33,514 nucleotides of DNA. Origin: an uncultured Oscillospiraceae bacterium (GTDB lineage: Bacteria > Bacillota > Clostridia > Oscillospirales > Oscillospiraceae). The notes beneath the pieces are model-generated. The model was not told where the DNA came from. It ran no database searches and was given only the letters and a program-made list of their open reading frames with translations. The stretch is from the NCBI GenBank assembly GCA_934670025.1, contig CAKUOS010000020.1, positions 1 to 33,514 on the forward strand. The letters run 5' to 3'. Below are positions 1 through 7,475 of the stretch, one piece after another. Every line of letters starts with the position of its first letter. The stretch's first letter is position 1. Both the position numbers and the translations under genes were made by a program.

Positions 1-912
1 GACGGCAAGCTCATGAACGACGTGGCCCCGAAGGACCGCGACATCGCCATGGTCTTCCAGAACTACGCTCTGTATCCGCATATGACGGTGTATGAAAATA
101 TGGCCTTCTCGCTGAAGCTGAAGAAGACCCCCAAGGCCGAGATCGACCGCAAGGTCCGCGAGGCCGCAGAGATCCTCGATATCACGCAGTACCTCAACCG
201 TAAGCCGAAGGCGCTGTCCGGCGGCCAGCGCCAGCGTGTCGCCATCGGCCGCGCCATTGTCCGCAACCCCAAGGTGTTCCTGATGGACGAGCCGCTGTCG
301 AACCTCGACGCCAAGCTCCGCAACCAGATGCGCGCGGAGATCATCAAGCTGCGTGAGAAGATCGACACCACGTTCATTTACGTCACGCACGACCAGGTCG
401 AGGCTATGACGCTCGGCGACCGCATCGTCATCATGCGCGACGGCTTCATCCAGCAGATCGGCACCCCGCAGGAGGTGTTCAATCACCCGGCGAACCTGTT
501 CGTCGCGGGCTTCATCGGCACGCCGCAGATGAACTTCTTCGACGCAACGCTTGCAAAGAAGGGCGACAAGTTCTACGCGACCGTGCAGGGCAAGGACTTT
601 GAGCTGCCGGCAGACAAGCAGGAAGCGCTCAAGAAGATGGACAAGGTCCCGAGCGACATCATCGCGGGCGTGCGTCCGGTCCATGTGCATCTGGCGGACG
701 ACGGCATCGACGCGACCGTCGACGTGTCCGAGCTGATGGGCTCCGAGCTGCATCTGCACGTCAACTCCAACGGCAAGGACGTTGTCATCGTCGTGCCGAC
801 GACCGACATCGATATCGACGCTGTCCACGGCGGCCACAAGCCCGTCAAGTACAGCTTCAAGCCCGAGCTGATGCATTTCTTCGACAAGGAAACGGAAAAG
901 AACCTGTTCTGA
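1..912 (+). CDS. Sugar ABC transporter ATP-binding protein, MsmX/UgpC type (5' end missing)
   Basis: ATPase subunit that powers carbohydrate ABC importers from the cytoplasmic face. The reading frame is open from base 1, so the true start and the Walker A loop lie upstream of the window. Visible, numbered from the first codon: Q-loop ([10 protein letters not shown]20), ABC signature LSGGQRQR (72-79), Walker B LMDEP (94-98) with the D-loop SNLDA, and H-loop VTHDQ (H130). A C-terminal TOBE/OB-like region follows, with the typical '[11 protein letters not shown]' stretch. Family members of this type often serve several importers. That matters here because the binding-protein/permease set at 17.4-20.6 kb carries no ATPase of its own. 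The gene ends in a strong terminator. The family is certain; which importer it serves is inference. Confidence 0.95.
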   Translation, partial: DGKLMNDVAPKDRDIAMVFQNYALYPHMTVYENMAFSLKLKKTPKAEIDRKVREAAEILDITQYLNRKPKALSGGQRQRVAIGRAIVRNPKVFLMDEPLSNLDAKLRNQMRAEIIKLREKIDTTFIYVTHDQVEAMTLGDRIVIMRDGFIQQIGTPQEVFNHPANLFVAGFIGTPQMNFFDATLAKKGDKFYATVQGKDFELPADKQEALKKMDKVPSDIIAGVRPVHVHLADDGIDATVDVSELMGSELHLHVNSNGKDVVIVVPTTDIDIDAVHGGHKPVKYSFKPELMHFFDKETEKNLF

Positions 913-924
913 GAAAACGAAAAG

Positions 925-957
925 ACGCGCCCCACCATCGGTGGGGCGCGTTATTTT
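925..957 (+). terminator. Intrinsic terminator after the ABC ATPase gene
   Basis: Perfect 12-bp GC-rich stem (ACGCGCCCCACC, 925-936, with its complement at 940-951), a 3-nt loop and a T-rich tail (TATTTTTG). It lies 12 bases after the stop codon. A related stem with the same GCGCGTTATTTT(T)GTAG tail occurs at 17171-17205. Confidence 0.92.
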
Positions 958-1053
958 TGTAGGGACAGACGTCAGAAACGCGCTCGGCGAAACAACTTTT
1001 TGTAGGAGCCGCAACGCTGCCGGCCCGACCGTTCCGCCTCGCTTTGCTCGGCA

Positions 1054-1186
1054 CCTCCCCTTGCGAAGGGGAGGCTTTGGACTGCACAAAACCCTTTGGC
1101 TCCCCCTTTTAAGGGGCAGATTCCCCCCTGTCAGGGGGAAATGTCCCGCAGGGACAAAGGGGGGAGGGATGCTGGCGCGAAGCGCC
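1054..1186. repeat. Cluster of short GC-rich palindromes
   Basis: A chain of perfect inverted repeats. CCTCCCCTT pairs with AAGGGGAGG (1054-1074). CCCCTT pairs with AAGGGG (1103-1116). CCCCC pairs with GGGGG around TGTCA (1124-1138). TGTCCC pairs with GGGACA (1142-1156). GGCGC pairs with GCGCC (1174-1186). An outer GGCTCCCCC arm near 1099 can also pair with the GGGGGGAG run near 1159-1166, giving a cruciform layout. From general recollection, similar chains are common between genes of gut Clostridia. The role is unknown. Confidence 0.75.
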
Positions 1187-1211
1187 TGAGAGGTCGACGT
1201 GTCTCCGACGG

Positions 1212-1245
1212 CCCAATCTTTTCCCGTGCGTGGGAAAAGATTGGG
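1212..1245. repeat. Isolated perfect 14-bp hairpin
   Basis: CCCAATCTTTTCCC (1212-1225) and its exact complement (1232-1245) flank a 6-nt loop. The purine-rich bases after it (GAGAAAAGGACG) and the TCTCCGACG before it resemble the flanks of the structured repeat described at 1300-1400. It may be a truncated copy. Confidence 0.6.
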
Positions 1246-1299
1246 GAGAAAAGGACGCTGTTTTGCTCAAAAACCGCCGTCACGGCGATGCGGGCGTAC

Positions 1300-1400
1300 T
1301 GCGAAACAGACGAAGGTCTGTTTCGCAAGAGGAGGAACAGAGCGTCAGGATAAGAGGCTTCGCTTTGCGGAGACTCGTTCCGTAAGCTCTGATTCCGACG
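1300..1400 (+). repeat. Structured intergenic repeat, copy 1 of 3
   Basis: Hairpin 1 is TGCGAAACAGAC (1300-1311), loop GAAG, and its exact complement (1316-1327). A GGAGGAAC linker follows. A long-range stem then pairs GGAACAGAGC (1334-1343) with GCTCTGATTCC (1386-1396), allowing a small mismatch. Inside it lie a GGATAAGAG block, a short CTTCGC/GCGGAG hairpin (1359-1373) and the block GACTCGTTCCGT (1372-1383). The unit ends in TTCCGACG. Copies at 1480-1597 and 17015-17170 share this order of stems and single-stranded blocks, while the stem sequences differ. Confidence 0.75.
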
Positions 1401-1479
1401 ATGTTTGTGATGGCGGTGTCGGTGCGGACAAAATTGGTAACGTGCGCCTGCGGGCGCAAGCCCCTACGGCGCCTCGGGA

Positions 1480-1597
1480 GATTTTTTCCTAAAACCAAAA
1501 CGCAAGTTCAGCTTGCGTTTTGGAAAGGAAGAAACGGCTTTAGAGAATAAGAGACGGCGCTTGCGGCGGCTCGTTTCGTCAAAGCCGTTTCAGACGT
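1480..1597 (+). repeat. Structured intergenic repeat, copy 2 of 3
   Basis: Hairpin 1 is CCAAAACGCAAG (1495-1506), loop TTCAG, and its exact complement (1512-1523). The linker is AAAGGAAGAAAC. The long-range stem GAAACGGCTTT (1531-1541) pairs perfectly with AAAGCCGTTTC (1581-1591). Between the arms are AGAGAATAAGAG and GGCTCGTTTCGTC. The unit ends TTTCAGACG. The stop codon of the minus-strand ThuA-like gene (1590-1592) lies inside the right arm. Read on the minus strand, hairpin 1 is followed by TTTT, so it could also end that gene's transcript. Confidence 0.8.
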
Positions 1598-2321
1598 CGA
1601 GCGGCGGGGCCTGTCTGGCCCAGCGCGGGAAGGAGGCATTCTGCGCGCGGCGGCAGGCCCAGCGCACGGCGTTTTGCAGCACCGTCTGGACCTCCTTCTG
1701 CATATAGACGGGGTACGTCTCGTGCCCGCCCTGGAAATAGAAGATACGGCCGAGGCCCCTTGTCCAGCAGCAGCCCGAGCGGAAGATCTCGCCGCCCGCG
1801 GCAGCGGTGAGGAACACCTGACGCTCCGGCTGCGGGATCTCGAAATACTCGCCGTACGTCTCGTCCATCGGGATCTCGAAGTATTCGCCCTGCAAGCCTT
1901 CGGCGATGGGGTGCGCGGGGTCGACGATCCAGTAGCGCTGCCGCTCGTCGTTCTCGCGCCAGCGCAGCGACTGCGTGCGCGTGCCCATGAGGCGCGCGAA
2001 GATCTTGGAGGCGTGCGCCGAATGCAGGACCACAAGGCCCATACCCTCGAGCACGCGCGCCTGCATCGCGTCCACGTGCGCGTCGTCCACTTCGCGCCAG
2101 TGCTTGTGGCTCCAGTAGACGAGCACGTCGGCCCAGTCGAGCGCCGCCTGTGACAGGCCCTGCTCCGCGTCCTGCATGGTGGCCGTGCGGACATTCACAT
2201 CGCCGCCGCAGCCGCGCACGACGGCCGCCAGCTGCGCCTGAATGCCGTCCGGGTATAATTTGCGGTATTTTTCCGCGTGCTCGGGCAGGGGCTTATCCTC
2301 CGCCCAGATGAGTACGTTCAT
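1590..2321 (-). CDS. ThuA-like domain protein
   Basis: 243 aa. Belongs to the ThuA (trehalose-utilisation) family, a class I glutamine-amidotransferase-like fold often encoded beside Gfo/Idh/MocA oxidoreductases. The exact reaction is unknown. Visible family signs are the N-terminal strand 'MNVLIWAEDKPLPEH', 'DWADVLVYWSHKHW', 'GMGLVVLHSAH', 'DPAHPIAEGL' and the C-terminal 'GRIFYFQGGHETYPVY'. The start at 2321 is chosen because an AGGAGG box lies a few bases upstream. A longer in-frame start would overlap the upstream gene and lacks a site. The upstream oxidoreductase gene ends 13 bases before this start, so the two are almost certainly co-transcribed. The last codons run into a structured repeat, so the C-terminal tail may be recent. 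Cytoplasmic. Confidence 0.88.
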   Translation of the reverse strand: MNVLIWAEDKPLPEHAEKYRKLYPDGIQAQLAAVVRGCGGDVNVRTATMQDAEQGLSQAALDWADVLVYWSHKHWREVDDAHVDAMQARVLEGMGLVVLHSAHASKIFARLMGTRTQSLRWRENDERQRYWIVDPAHPIAEGLQGEYFEIPMDETYGEYFEIPQPERQVFLTAAAGGEIFRSGCCWTRGLGRIFYFQGGHETYPVYMQKEVQTVLQNAVRWACRRAQNASFPRWARQAPPLDV

Positions 2322-2334
2322 GCCGGTTCCTCCT

Positions 2335-3441
2335 TTACAGCTCGACCCAGCGGTCTTCGGCCTGCGAGCGCAGGCACGCATCCACGAAACGGTTACCGTA
2401 CACGCCGTCTTCGAATGTGGCGTAGGGCACGGGGCCGGTCAGATAGCTTTCGTCGGCGATGGAGCGGTAAAATGCGCGCACGGCGTTCTTCTCGGCCTCC
2501 TGCCAGCCCGGCGCGTGCCCGGCGGGCATATCGATGAACCGCGCCGTCTCCGGGCTGACCCACTGCGGATCCATGAGGATCGTCTGGCGGCAGGTTTCGC
2601 GGCTGCCGACCGTCAATCGGTCGCACAGCTCCTGCTGCCACGAAAGCTCGGAAAGCTCGCCGCTGATCGTGACGCGCAGATCGTTCTTGTGGCCCAGCAT
2701 ACACTTCGAGAACGTCGCGGCGCCGGGCGTGCCGTCGGCAAATTCGACCATGACGGCGGTCGTGTCGTCGGAATGGACCGCGATCTCACGGCCCGTCGCA
2801 GGATCGATGCGCACGGGATAGTGCGTGTACATCCGCGCGTAGACCTTTTTGATCCGCATTCCTGCGGCGAACGAGGCCGTGTCGGCCCAGTGTACGCCGA
2901 TGTCGAGCAGCGCGCGCGCCGGGGATGTCTCGGGGATGCGGCGCGGCGTGTAGTCGTCGTGCCGCGCGACGGAATCCTGCAAATAGCACCCGGAGATGAA
3001 GAGCTTTTTGCCCACTGCGCCCGCGGCCATGCGCGCGCGCATCTCCAGAACGGCCGCGTTCATGCGGTATTGATAGTTGATCGCGTTCGCAACGCCTGCG
3101 GCCTTCGCCGCCGCGGCCACGCGCAGCGCGCCCTCCGTCGTGATGCTCATGGGCTTTTCCGCGTAGACGTGCTTCCCGGCCGCGATGGCGGCGAGGTTGA
3201 TCGCGTCGTGCGCGATGTTCGGCGTGCAGTTGTGGACGACCTGCACGTCGGGGTCGGCCATGATCTCGCGCCAGTCGGCGGTCACATAATCCGCGTCATA
3301 CTGCTCGCGCGCCTGCGCGATCTTCTCCGGGCGCGAGACGCAGAGCGCGCGGATATGGACGTTTCCGAGCCTGCGCAGCGCCTCGTCGTGCTGCCGGCCG
3401 ATAAAGCCCATGCCAATGATCGCGGCGTTGATTTTTTCCAT
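2335..3441 (-). CDS. Gfo/Idh/MocA family oxidoreductase
   Basis: 368 aa. NAD(P)-dependent sugar or inositol-type dehydrogenase. The Rossmann domain starts at the N-terminus (AAIIGMGFIGRQH, a GxGxxG loop), and the family signature AEKPMS follows, with the lysine expected at the active site. The C-terminal half is the usual alpha/beta substrate domain, including 'ALLDIGVHWADTASF' with its GxH motif. The start is set by an AAAGGAG box upstream of 3441. It overlaps the tail region of the one-TM gene and is followed at once by the ThuA-like gene, making a four-gene minus-strand operon with the DUF624 protein first. Substrate is not readable from sequence. It could supply the dehydrogenase step missing from the IolB-like operon at 24-30 kb, but it is 20 kb away and that is only a possibility. 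Confidence 0.93.
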   Translation of the reverse strand: MEKINAAIIGMGFIGRQHDEALRRLGNVHIRALCVSRPEKIAQAREQYDADYVTADWREIMADPDVQVVHNCTPNIAHDAINLAAIAAGKHVYAEKPMSITTEGALRVAAAAKAAGVANAINYQYRMNAAVLEMRARMAAGAVGKKLFISGCYLQDSVARHDDYTPRRIPETSPARALLDIGVHWADTASFAAGMRIKKVYARMYTHYPVRIDPATGREIAVHSDDTTAVMVEFADGTPGAATFSKCMLGHKNDLRVTISGELSELSWQQELCDRLTVGSRETCRQTILMDPQWVSPETARFIDMPAGHAPGWQEAEKNAVRAFYRSIADESYLTGPVPYATFEDGVYGNRFVDACLRSQAEDRWVEL

Positions 3442-3455
3442 CCTGTTTGCTCCTT

Positions 3456-3953
3456 TCATTCCGGAAACAGCTTTTGCGCCAGCGCGAGATCCGCGTCCCG
3501 GCACAAAACCGTATAGCCTTCCATCGCAAATACCGACTGCCCCGCGTCGCCGGCCGTTTGCAGCCCGGCGTCCGCGTCCAGCAGCAGCTGCGGCGTGTCG
3601 GTGAGGTAGACGGCGGAGATCTGTTCCTGCAAATCGGCCGCCAGCTGCACAGACGCGGCCATGAACCGCGCTGTGTCTTCCGCTGCGCCTGTGTCGGCGT
3701 CATAGGGATAGGCGTTTACCTGTACGACGGGCACCTTCCCGCTTTCGTCCGTCCAGGAGGCCGCGGCCAGCGCGGCCAGCTGCGCCTGCGCGTCTTCCGA
3801 CGGCACGTCGACCGATACGACGGCGATCTGCACGTCGGGCTTCGGCGCGCGGCGCTTCTGCGCGATGAAATTCACCGCCAGCACCAGAACCAGCGCCGCC
3901 GCCAGCACATACCACTTGTTGTAATACCAGAAATCGCGCAGCTTTTCCTTCAC
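3456..3953 (-). CDS. Single-pass membrane protein, function unknown
   Basis: 165 aa, GTG start. The start is supported by AGGAGG seven bases upstream and by the GTGA overlap with the stop of the DUF624 gene. The N-terminus (VKEKLRDFWYYNKWYVL) leads into one hydrophobic segment at about residues 14-29, followed by a basic AQKRR stop-transfer run. The rest (about 130 residues) is soluble and probably outside the membrane. There is no lipobox. The translational coupling suggests it works with the DUF624 membrane protein. I do not recognise a characterised family. A membrane-anchored accessory of sugar uptake is only a guess from context. Confidence 0.8.
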   Translation of the reverse strand: MKEKLRDFWYYNKWYVLAAALVLVLAVNFIAQKRRAPKPDVQIAVVSVDVPSEDAQAQLAALAAASWTDESGKVPVVQVNAYPYDADTGAAEDTARFMAASVQLAADLQEQISAVYLTDTPQLLLDADAGLQTAGDAGQSVFAMEGYTVLCRDADLALAQKLFPE

Positions 3954-4699
3954 GCGGCATCCTCCTCTTCCGGGAACAGCTTCCGGAACACCGGCAGGAA
4001 GATCAGGCTGAACGTCATCACCGCGACGGCGTACAGCCCCGCGAGCGCGGCGAAGAGGGCATAGAGATAGAACTTCGCGCACAGCAGCATACACGCCAGC
4101 GCGAACACCGTCGCTGCGAACGAGCGGCCCCTGCCTGCGAAGATCAGCAGCAGCGCATTTTGCAGCACGTGGCCGAACGGCACGTCGACCGCAGCCAGCT
4201 GCTGGTACGAAAATGCGAAAAAGCCCGCGAGTACGAAGCCGCAGCAGAGAAACACCAGCAGATATCCCGTCCCGAGTCCGCCGTTCACCGCCATGACCAG
4301 CCGCACGGCCCAGACGTATCCGGACAGCAGCGCGCCGGTGATCGCCGAGAGCGCCATCGCCTTTTTCCACTCGCGGCGCACACAGGTCTTATAATCCTCC
4401 CACCACCAGACGACCGCGCCGCGCACGACCTTCATGCAGATATAGTGCAGCGCCGTCACGCACGGCCCGGCCAGGATAAAACAGACATACGCGCCCAGCC
4501 AAGACAGCGTGTCCCACAGCTCCGTCAGGAAAAACACGCACGCACAGCACGGCACGAGCGCGGCCACCGTCACGAGGTTCGACCAGAACAGCGGCATGAA
4601 CCGCTCCTCCAGCAGCTGAAACCACAGCCCGATCCCCGCGCGCGGCACATCCGCCGGCATTTTCGCAAAGTTGCTCCAGAATTTGCTCAATTTCGCCAT
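3950..4699 (-). CDS. DUF624 (YesL-like) membrane protein
   Basis: 249 aa integral membrane protein. Several hydrophobic segments alternate with short loops, for example 'LVTVAALVPCCACVFFL', 'YVCFILAGPCVTALHYI' and 'FAATVFALACMLLCAKF'. The family hallmarks are 'FWSNFAKM' near the N-terminus, 'GPCVTALHYICMKVVRG' and 'FRKLFP' at the end. DUF624/YesL proteins are typically encoded with carbohydrate ABC transporters and are of unknown function. GGAGG precedes the ATG at 4699. First gene of the minus-strand operon. A TATAAT hexamer lies about 45 bases upstream. Confidence 0.9.
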   Translation of the reverse strand: MAKLSKFWSNFAKMPADVPRAGIGLWFQLLEERFMPLFWSNLVTVAALVPCCACVFFLTELWDTLSWLGAYVCFILAGPCVTALHYICMKVVRGAVVWWWEDYKTCVRREWKKAMALSAITGALLSGYVWAVRLVMAVNGGLGTGYLLVFLCCGFVLAGFFAFSYQQLAAVDVPFGHVLQNALLLIFAGRGRSFAATVFALACMLLCAKFYLYALFAALAGLYAVAVMTFSLIFLPVFRKLFPEEEDAA

Positions 4700-4742
4700 A
4701 TTCGATCCTCCGCTCCTGCGAGACTTTCGGCATTTTTACATG

Positions 4743-4748
4743 ATTATA
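4743..4748 (-). promoter_or_regulatory. Candidate -10 element for the DUF624 operon
   Basis: Consensus TATAAT on the minus strand at 4743-4748. No convincing -35 hexamer lies 16-18 bases upstream, so the promoter is tentative. Confidence 0.45.
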
Positions 4749-4847
4749 CCATGCCGCGGCCGCAAAGACCATATATCTGAATTCCTGAATCCCGGCTTTT
4801 TTCATTTTTGTTACGGCGGTTTTTCACGGGCGCCGCGGTGCGGTATA

Positions 4848-4876
4848 TTGCCTTTCACCGCCGGCTGCGGTAAAAT
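4848..4876 (+). promoter_or_regulatory. Sigma-A-type promoter of the aldose 1-epimerase gene
   Basis: TTGCCT at 4848-4853, 17-bp spacer, TAAAAT at 4871-4876. It lies 31 bases before the start codon. Confidence 0.7.
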
Positions 4877-4907
4877 AAAAAAACTATCTGAATGGGAGTT
4901 GACCGAT

Positions 4908-5786
4908 ATGGCACTGATCACCATCCAAAACGCACAGCTCGCCGTCACGCTCGACAGCGTGGGCGCCGTGCTGCACAGCATCCGCGCAAACGGCGGGGAA
5001 TACCTCTGGCAGGGCGACGCGAAATACTGGAAGCGCCGCGATGCGAACCTCTTTCCCTACGTCGGCCGTCTGACAGACGGGAAATACACCTATCGCGGCC
5101 GTGAATATCCCATGACCATCCACGGCTTCTGCATCGGCACGGAGTTCGCAGTGGAAAGCTGCGCGGAAGACCGCGTCAGTTTTGTGCTGACCGACTCCCC
5201 GGAGCGGCTGGCCTGCTATCCCTTCGCGTTCGCGTTCCATGTGGTCTACGCGCTCGACGGCAGCCGCATCGTCAAGACCTGCACCGTGGAAAACCGCGGC
5301 GCGGACACCATGCACTTCGGCCTCGGCGGCCATCCGGGCTTCCAGGTGCCGCTGCTCGGCGCGGGCGATTTTACCGACTGGTATCTCGAATTCTCGCAGC
5401 CGTGCGAGCCGGTGCGCGTCGATCTCGACCCGGAAAATTACCGCTTCGCGGGCACGTACAGCCCCTTCCCGCTCACGGACGGCCGCCGCATCCCGCTCGC
5501 GCACGCGCTGTTTGATCTGGATGCCGTCGTGCTCGGCAATGTCGACCGGACGCTGTCCATCAAAAGCGGCCGCAGCGCGCACAGCGTGACGGTCAGCTTC
5601 CCGGATATGCCGTTTGTCGGCCTGTGGCACGCGCCGCACACCGACGCGCCGTATGTGTGCATCGAGCCGTGGGTGTCGCTGCCGTCGCACAGCGCGTATG
5701 TCGAGGATCTGGAAACGCAGGAGCATCTCATCGCGCTGCCCGCGGGCAGGAGCTACGTCAATACCGTGACGATCGATATCCGCTGA
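4908..5786 (+). CDS. Aldose 1-epimerase, LacX/GalM-like
   Basis: 292 aa. Interconverts alpha and beta anomers of aldoses ahead of sugar catabolism. Cytoplasmic, no signal peptide. Family motifs in order: 'LFPYVGRLTDGKY' (substrate-binding N-terminal part), 'IHGFC', the active-site 'FGLGGHPGF' with its histidine, and 'CIEPWVSLP' with the probable catalytic glutamate near the C-terminus. The length suits the shorter LacX-type group. The start at 4908 is chosen for the GGGAG box nine bases upstream and for the promoter just before it. A longer open frame extends upstream but crosses the promoter. It is transcribed away from the DUF624 operon and looks monocistronic, because the next gene has its own promoter. 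Confidence 0.92.
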   Translation: MALITIQNAQLAVTLDSVGAVLHSIRANGGEYLWQGDAKYWKRRDANLFPYVGRLTDGKYTYRGREYPMTIHGFCIGTEFAVESCAEDRVSFVLTDSPERLACYPFAFAFHVVYALDGSRIVKTCTVENRGADTMHFGLGGHPGFQVPLLGAGDFTDWYLEFSQPCEPVRVDLDPENYRFAGTYSPFPLTDGRRIPLAHALFDLDAVVLGNVDRTLSIKSGRSAHSVTVSFPDMPFVGLWHAPHTDAPYVCIEPWVSLPSHSAYVEDLETQEHLIALPAGRSYVNTVTIDIR

Positions 5787-5816
5787 AAGCTGCGCGGAAG
5801 GCGAAGGCGGCGAACC

Positions 5817-5845
5817 TTGACAACCGGATCCCGGCGCCGTATAAT
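5817..5845 (+). promoter_or_regulatory. Perfect consensus promoter of the coiled-coil gene
   Basis: TTGACA (5817-5822), exactly 17 bp, then TATAAT (5840-5845). This is the only promoter in the window matching the consensus at all twelve positions. It lies 29 bases before the start codon. Confidence 0.85.
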
Positions 5846-5874
5846 TGACGCAGACGTGCGCGGAGGTATCTGAG

Positions 5875-6234
5875 ATGGATCATGAAATGCTGCAGGCGAT
5901 CGGCGAACTGCTGAACCCGATCAACGAACACTTAAACGCTATCGATACACAGTTAGCGGAAATCAAACAGGCGCAGGAAACCACAAACGAACGATTAAAC
6001 TCCATGGAAACCCGTTTGGAGAACGTGGAAACCCGCTTGGAGAACGTGGAAACCCGTTTGGAGAACGTGGAAACCCGTTTGGAGAACGTGGAGACCCGTT
6101 TGGAGAACGTGGAAACCCGGATGGAATCGTTGGAAGAGAAAGCCGACATGATGAACGAAGCGATTGGAACCATTTTGGAATGGGCCGACGAAGTTCACGC
6201 GCAAAAAACGCTTCCCATGCCGAAAATCATGTAA
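5875..6234 (+). CDS. Small coiled-coil protein with heptad tandem repeats
   Basis: 119 aa, acidic, almost entirely predicted coiled coil. After an N-terminal helix (MDHEMLQAIGELLNPINEHL) come linked heptads. The seven-residue unit RLENVET is repeated five times at about residues 46-80, followed by a diverged RMESLEE. The C-terminal helix (MMNEAIGTILEWADEVHAQ) is not repeated. There is no signal peptide and no membrane segment. The start at 5875 has GGAGG eight bases upstream; ten codons of open frame before it lie on the promoter side and are unlikely to be used. Small proteins of this design occur in Clostridia, but I know no assigned function. It sits alone between a consensus promoter and a strong two-way terminator, so it may be highly expressed. 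Confidence 0.88.
   Translation: MDHEMLQAIGELLNPINEHLNAIDTQLAEIKQAQETTNERLNSMETRLENVETRLENVETRLENVETRLENVETRLENVETRMESLEEKADMMNEAIGTILEWADEVHAQKTLPMPKIM
6011..6115 (+). repeat. Five tandem copies of a 21-bp unit
   Basis: Unit CCCGTTTGGAGAACGTGGAA plus one A, at 6011, 6032, 6053, 6074 and 6095. The copies differ at only two positions (T to C in copy 2, A to G in copy 4). Each encodes one heptad of the coiled coil, so changes in copy number keep the frame. Confidence 0.95.
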
Positions 6235-6245
6235 ATTGTATGCAA

Positions 6246-6274
6246 AAAAGGAGCTGCCATTGGCAGCTCCTTTT
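6246..6274. terminator. Bidirectional intrinsic terminator
   Basis: GGAGCTGCC (6250-6258) pairs with GGCAGCTCC (6262-6270) around a 3-nt loop. AAAA and TTTT extend the stem on each side and serve as U-tract in either direction. It separates the coiled-coil gene (plus) from the malic enzyme gene (minus). Confidence 0.93.
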
Positions 6275-6285
6275 CTCGTATGGGC

Positions 6286-7458
6286 TTAAATTCTGGCCAC
6301 GCCGGTTCTGCGCGCCGCTTCGGCGACGGCCTTTGCCACCGCCGGGCCCACGCGCTTGTCGAACGCCTTGGGGATGATATAATCTGCCGACAGCTCGTCG
6401 TCGGAAATGAGCTCTGCCAGCGCCTTTGCCGCAGCCATCTTCATCTCCTCGTTGATGTCGCTTGCACGGACATCGAACGCGCCGCGGAAAATGCCCGGGA
6501 ACGCGAGAACGTTGTTGATCTGGTTCGGATAGTCGCTGCGGCCGGTCGAGACGACCTTTGCGCCGCCTGCCTTTGCATCGTCCGGGAAAATTTCGGGCGT
6601 CGGGTTCGCGCAGGCGAAGATGATCGCATCGCGGTTCATGGTCCTGACCATATCCGTCGTGACCATGCCGGGCGCGGAAACACCGATGAACACGTCGGCG
6701 CCAACCAGCATATCGGCGAGGCTGCCCGCCTTGCGGTCAAGGTTCGTGACCTCGGCCATCTCTTCCTTGATCCAGTTGAGGCCGTCGCGGCCCTTGTAGA
6801 TCGCGCCCTTGCGGTCGCACATCGTGATATTTTTGAAGCCCGCGGAAAGCAGCAGCTTTACGATCGAGATCGCCGCCGCGCCGGCGCCGGACGTGACGAT
6901 CTTCACGTCCTCTTTCTGCTTGCCGACGACCTTGAGCGCGTTCGTCAGACCCGCCAGCGTGATGACGGCTGTGCCGTGCTGATCGTCGTGGAAGATGGGA
7001 ATGTCGCACTTTTCCTTGAGCTTGCGCTCGATCTCAAAGCACCGGGGCGCGGAGATATCCTCGAGGTTGACGCCGCCGAACGAGCCCGAGATCATGTAGA
7101 CCGTGTTGACGATCTCGTCCACGTCCTTGGACTTGATGCAGAGCGGGAACGCATCCACGTCGCCGAACGACTTGAAGAGCACGCACTTGCCCTCCATGAC
7201 CGGCATACCGGCCTCCGGGCCGATATCGCCGAGGCCGAGGACGGCCGTGCCGTCGGTGATGACGGCGCAGAGGTTCCAGCGGCGCGTGAGCTCGTAGCTC
7301 TTATTGATATCCTTCTGAATTTCGAGGCACGGCTGGGCAACGCCCGGCGTATAGGCAAGCGACAGATCGTCCTTCGTCTCGACGGGAACGGTCGCCTTTA
7401 CTTCGATCTTGCCCTTCCACTCGGCGTGCAGCCGAAGCGATTCTTTTGTGTAATCCAT
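6286..7458 (-). CDS. Malic enzyme, short bacterial type
   Basis: 390 aa. Oxidative decarboxylation of L-malate to pyruvate and CO2 with NAD(P). Cytoplasmic. Motifs: [12 protein letters not shown] with the catalytic tyrosine (Y36), '[15 protein letters not shown]', '[13 protein letters not shown]' (metal and substrate site), the nucleotide-binding '[15 protein letters not shown]', and '[12 protein letters not shown]'. The length matches the short form without the extra phosphotransacetylase domain. The start at 7458 has AAAGGAA upstream, and that box overlaps the end of the LarA-like gene. A much longer in-frame extension is out-of-frame LarA coding sequence and is rejected. Last gene of the operon Ldh_2 - LarA - malic enzyme, so it probably draws off malate produced by the two upstream enzymes. 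Cofactor preference is not readable here. Confidence 0.95.
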   Translation of the reverse strand: MDYTKESLRLHAEWKGKIEVKATVPVETKDDLSLAYTPGVAQPCLEIQKDINKSYELTRRWNLCAVITDGTAVLGLGDIGPEAGMPVMEGKCVLFKSFGDVDAFPLCIKSKDVDEIVNTVYMISGSFGGVNLEDISAPRCFEIERKLKEKCDIPIFHDDQHGTAVITLAGLTNALKVVGKQKEDVKIVTSGAGAAAISIVKLLLSAGFKNITMCDRKGAIYKGRDGLNWIKEEMAEVTNLDRKAGSLADMLVGADVFIGVSAPGMVTTDMVRTMNRDAIIFACANPTPEIFPDDAKAGGAKVVSTGRSDYPNQINNVLAFPGIFRGAFDVRASDINEEMKMAAAKALAELISDDELSADYIIPKAFDKRVGPAVAKAVAEAARRTGVARI

Positions 7459-7475
7459 ATTGTAAGTTCCTTTCG

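Larger units (their letters stand above)
958..1589. other. Gene-free stretch filled with palindromic repeats
   Basis: No credible protein gene lies between the ATPase terminator and the end of the ThuA-like gene. Open frames here are short, lack ribosome-binding sites and follow the repeat structure. The stretch holds a palindrome cluster (1054-1186), an isolated 14-bp hairpin (1212-1245) and two copies of a structured repeat (1300-1400 and 1480-1597). Confidence 0.8.

Noticed and set aside
941..1498. Several 65-97 codon frames on both strands in the first gene-free stretch
   Set aside because: They follow the palindromes, lack ribosome-binding sites and overlap one another on both strands. 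Repeat DNA of this kind often yields spurious predictions.
2242..3516. Plus-strand frames of 424 codons here and 468 codons at 6280-7686
   Set aside because: They are shadows of the oxidoreductase and malic enzyme genes, which carry the family motifs on the minus strand.
6011..6115. Regular repeats considered as a CRISPR array
   Set aside because: The units are contiguous 21-bp copies without spacers and lie in frame inside a coding sequence.
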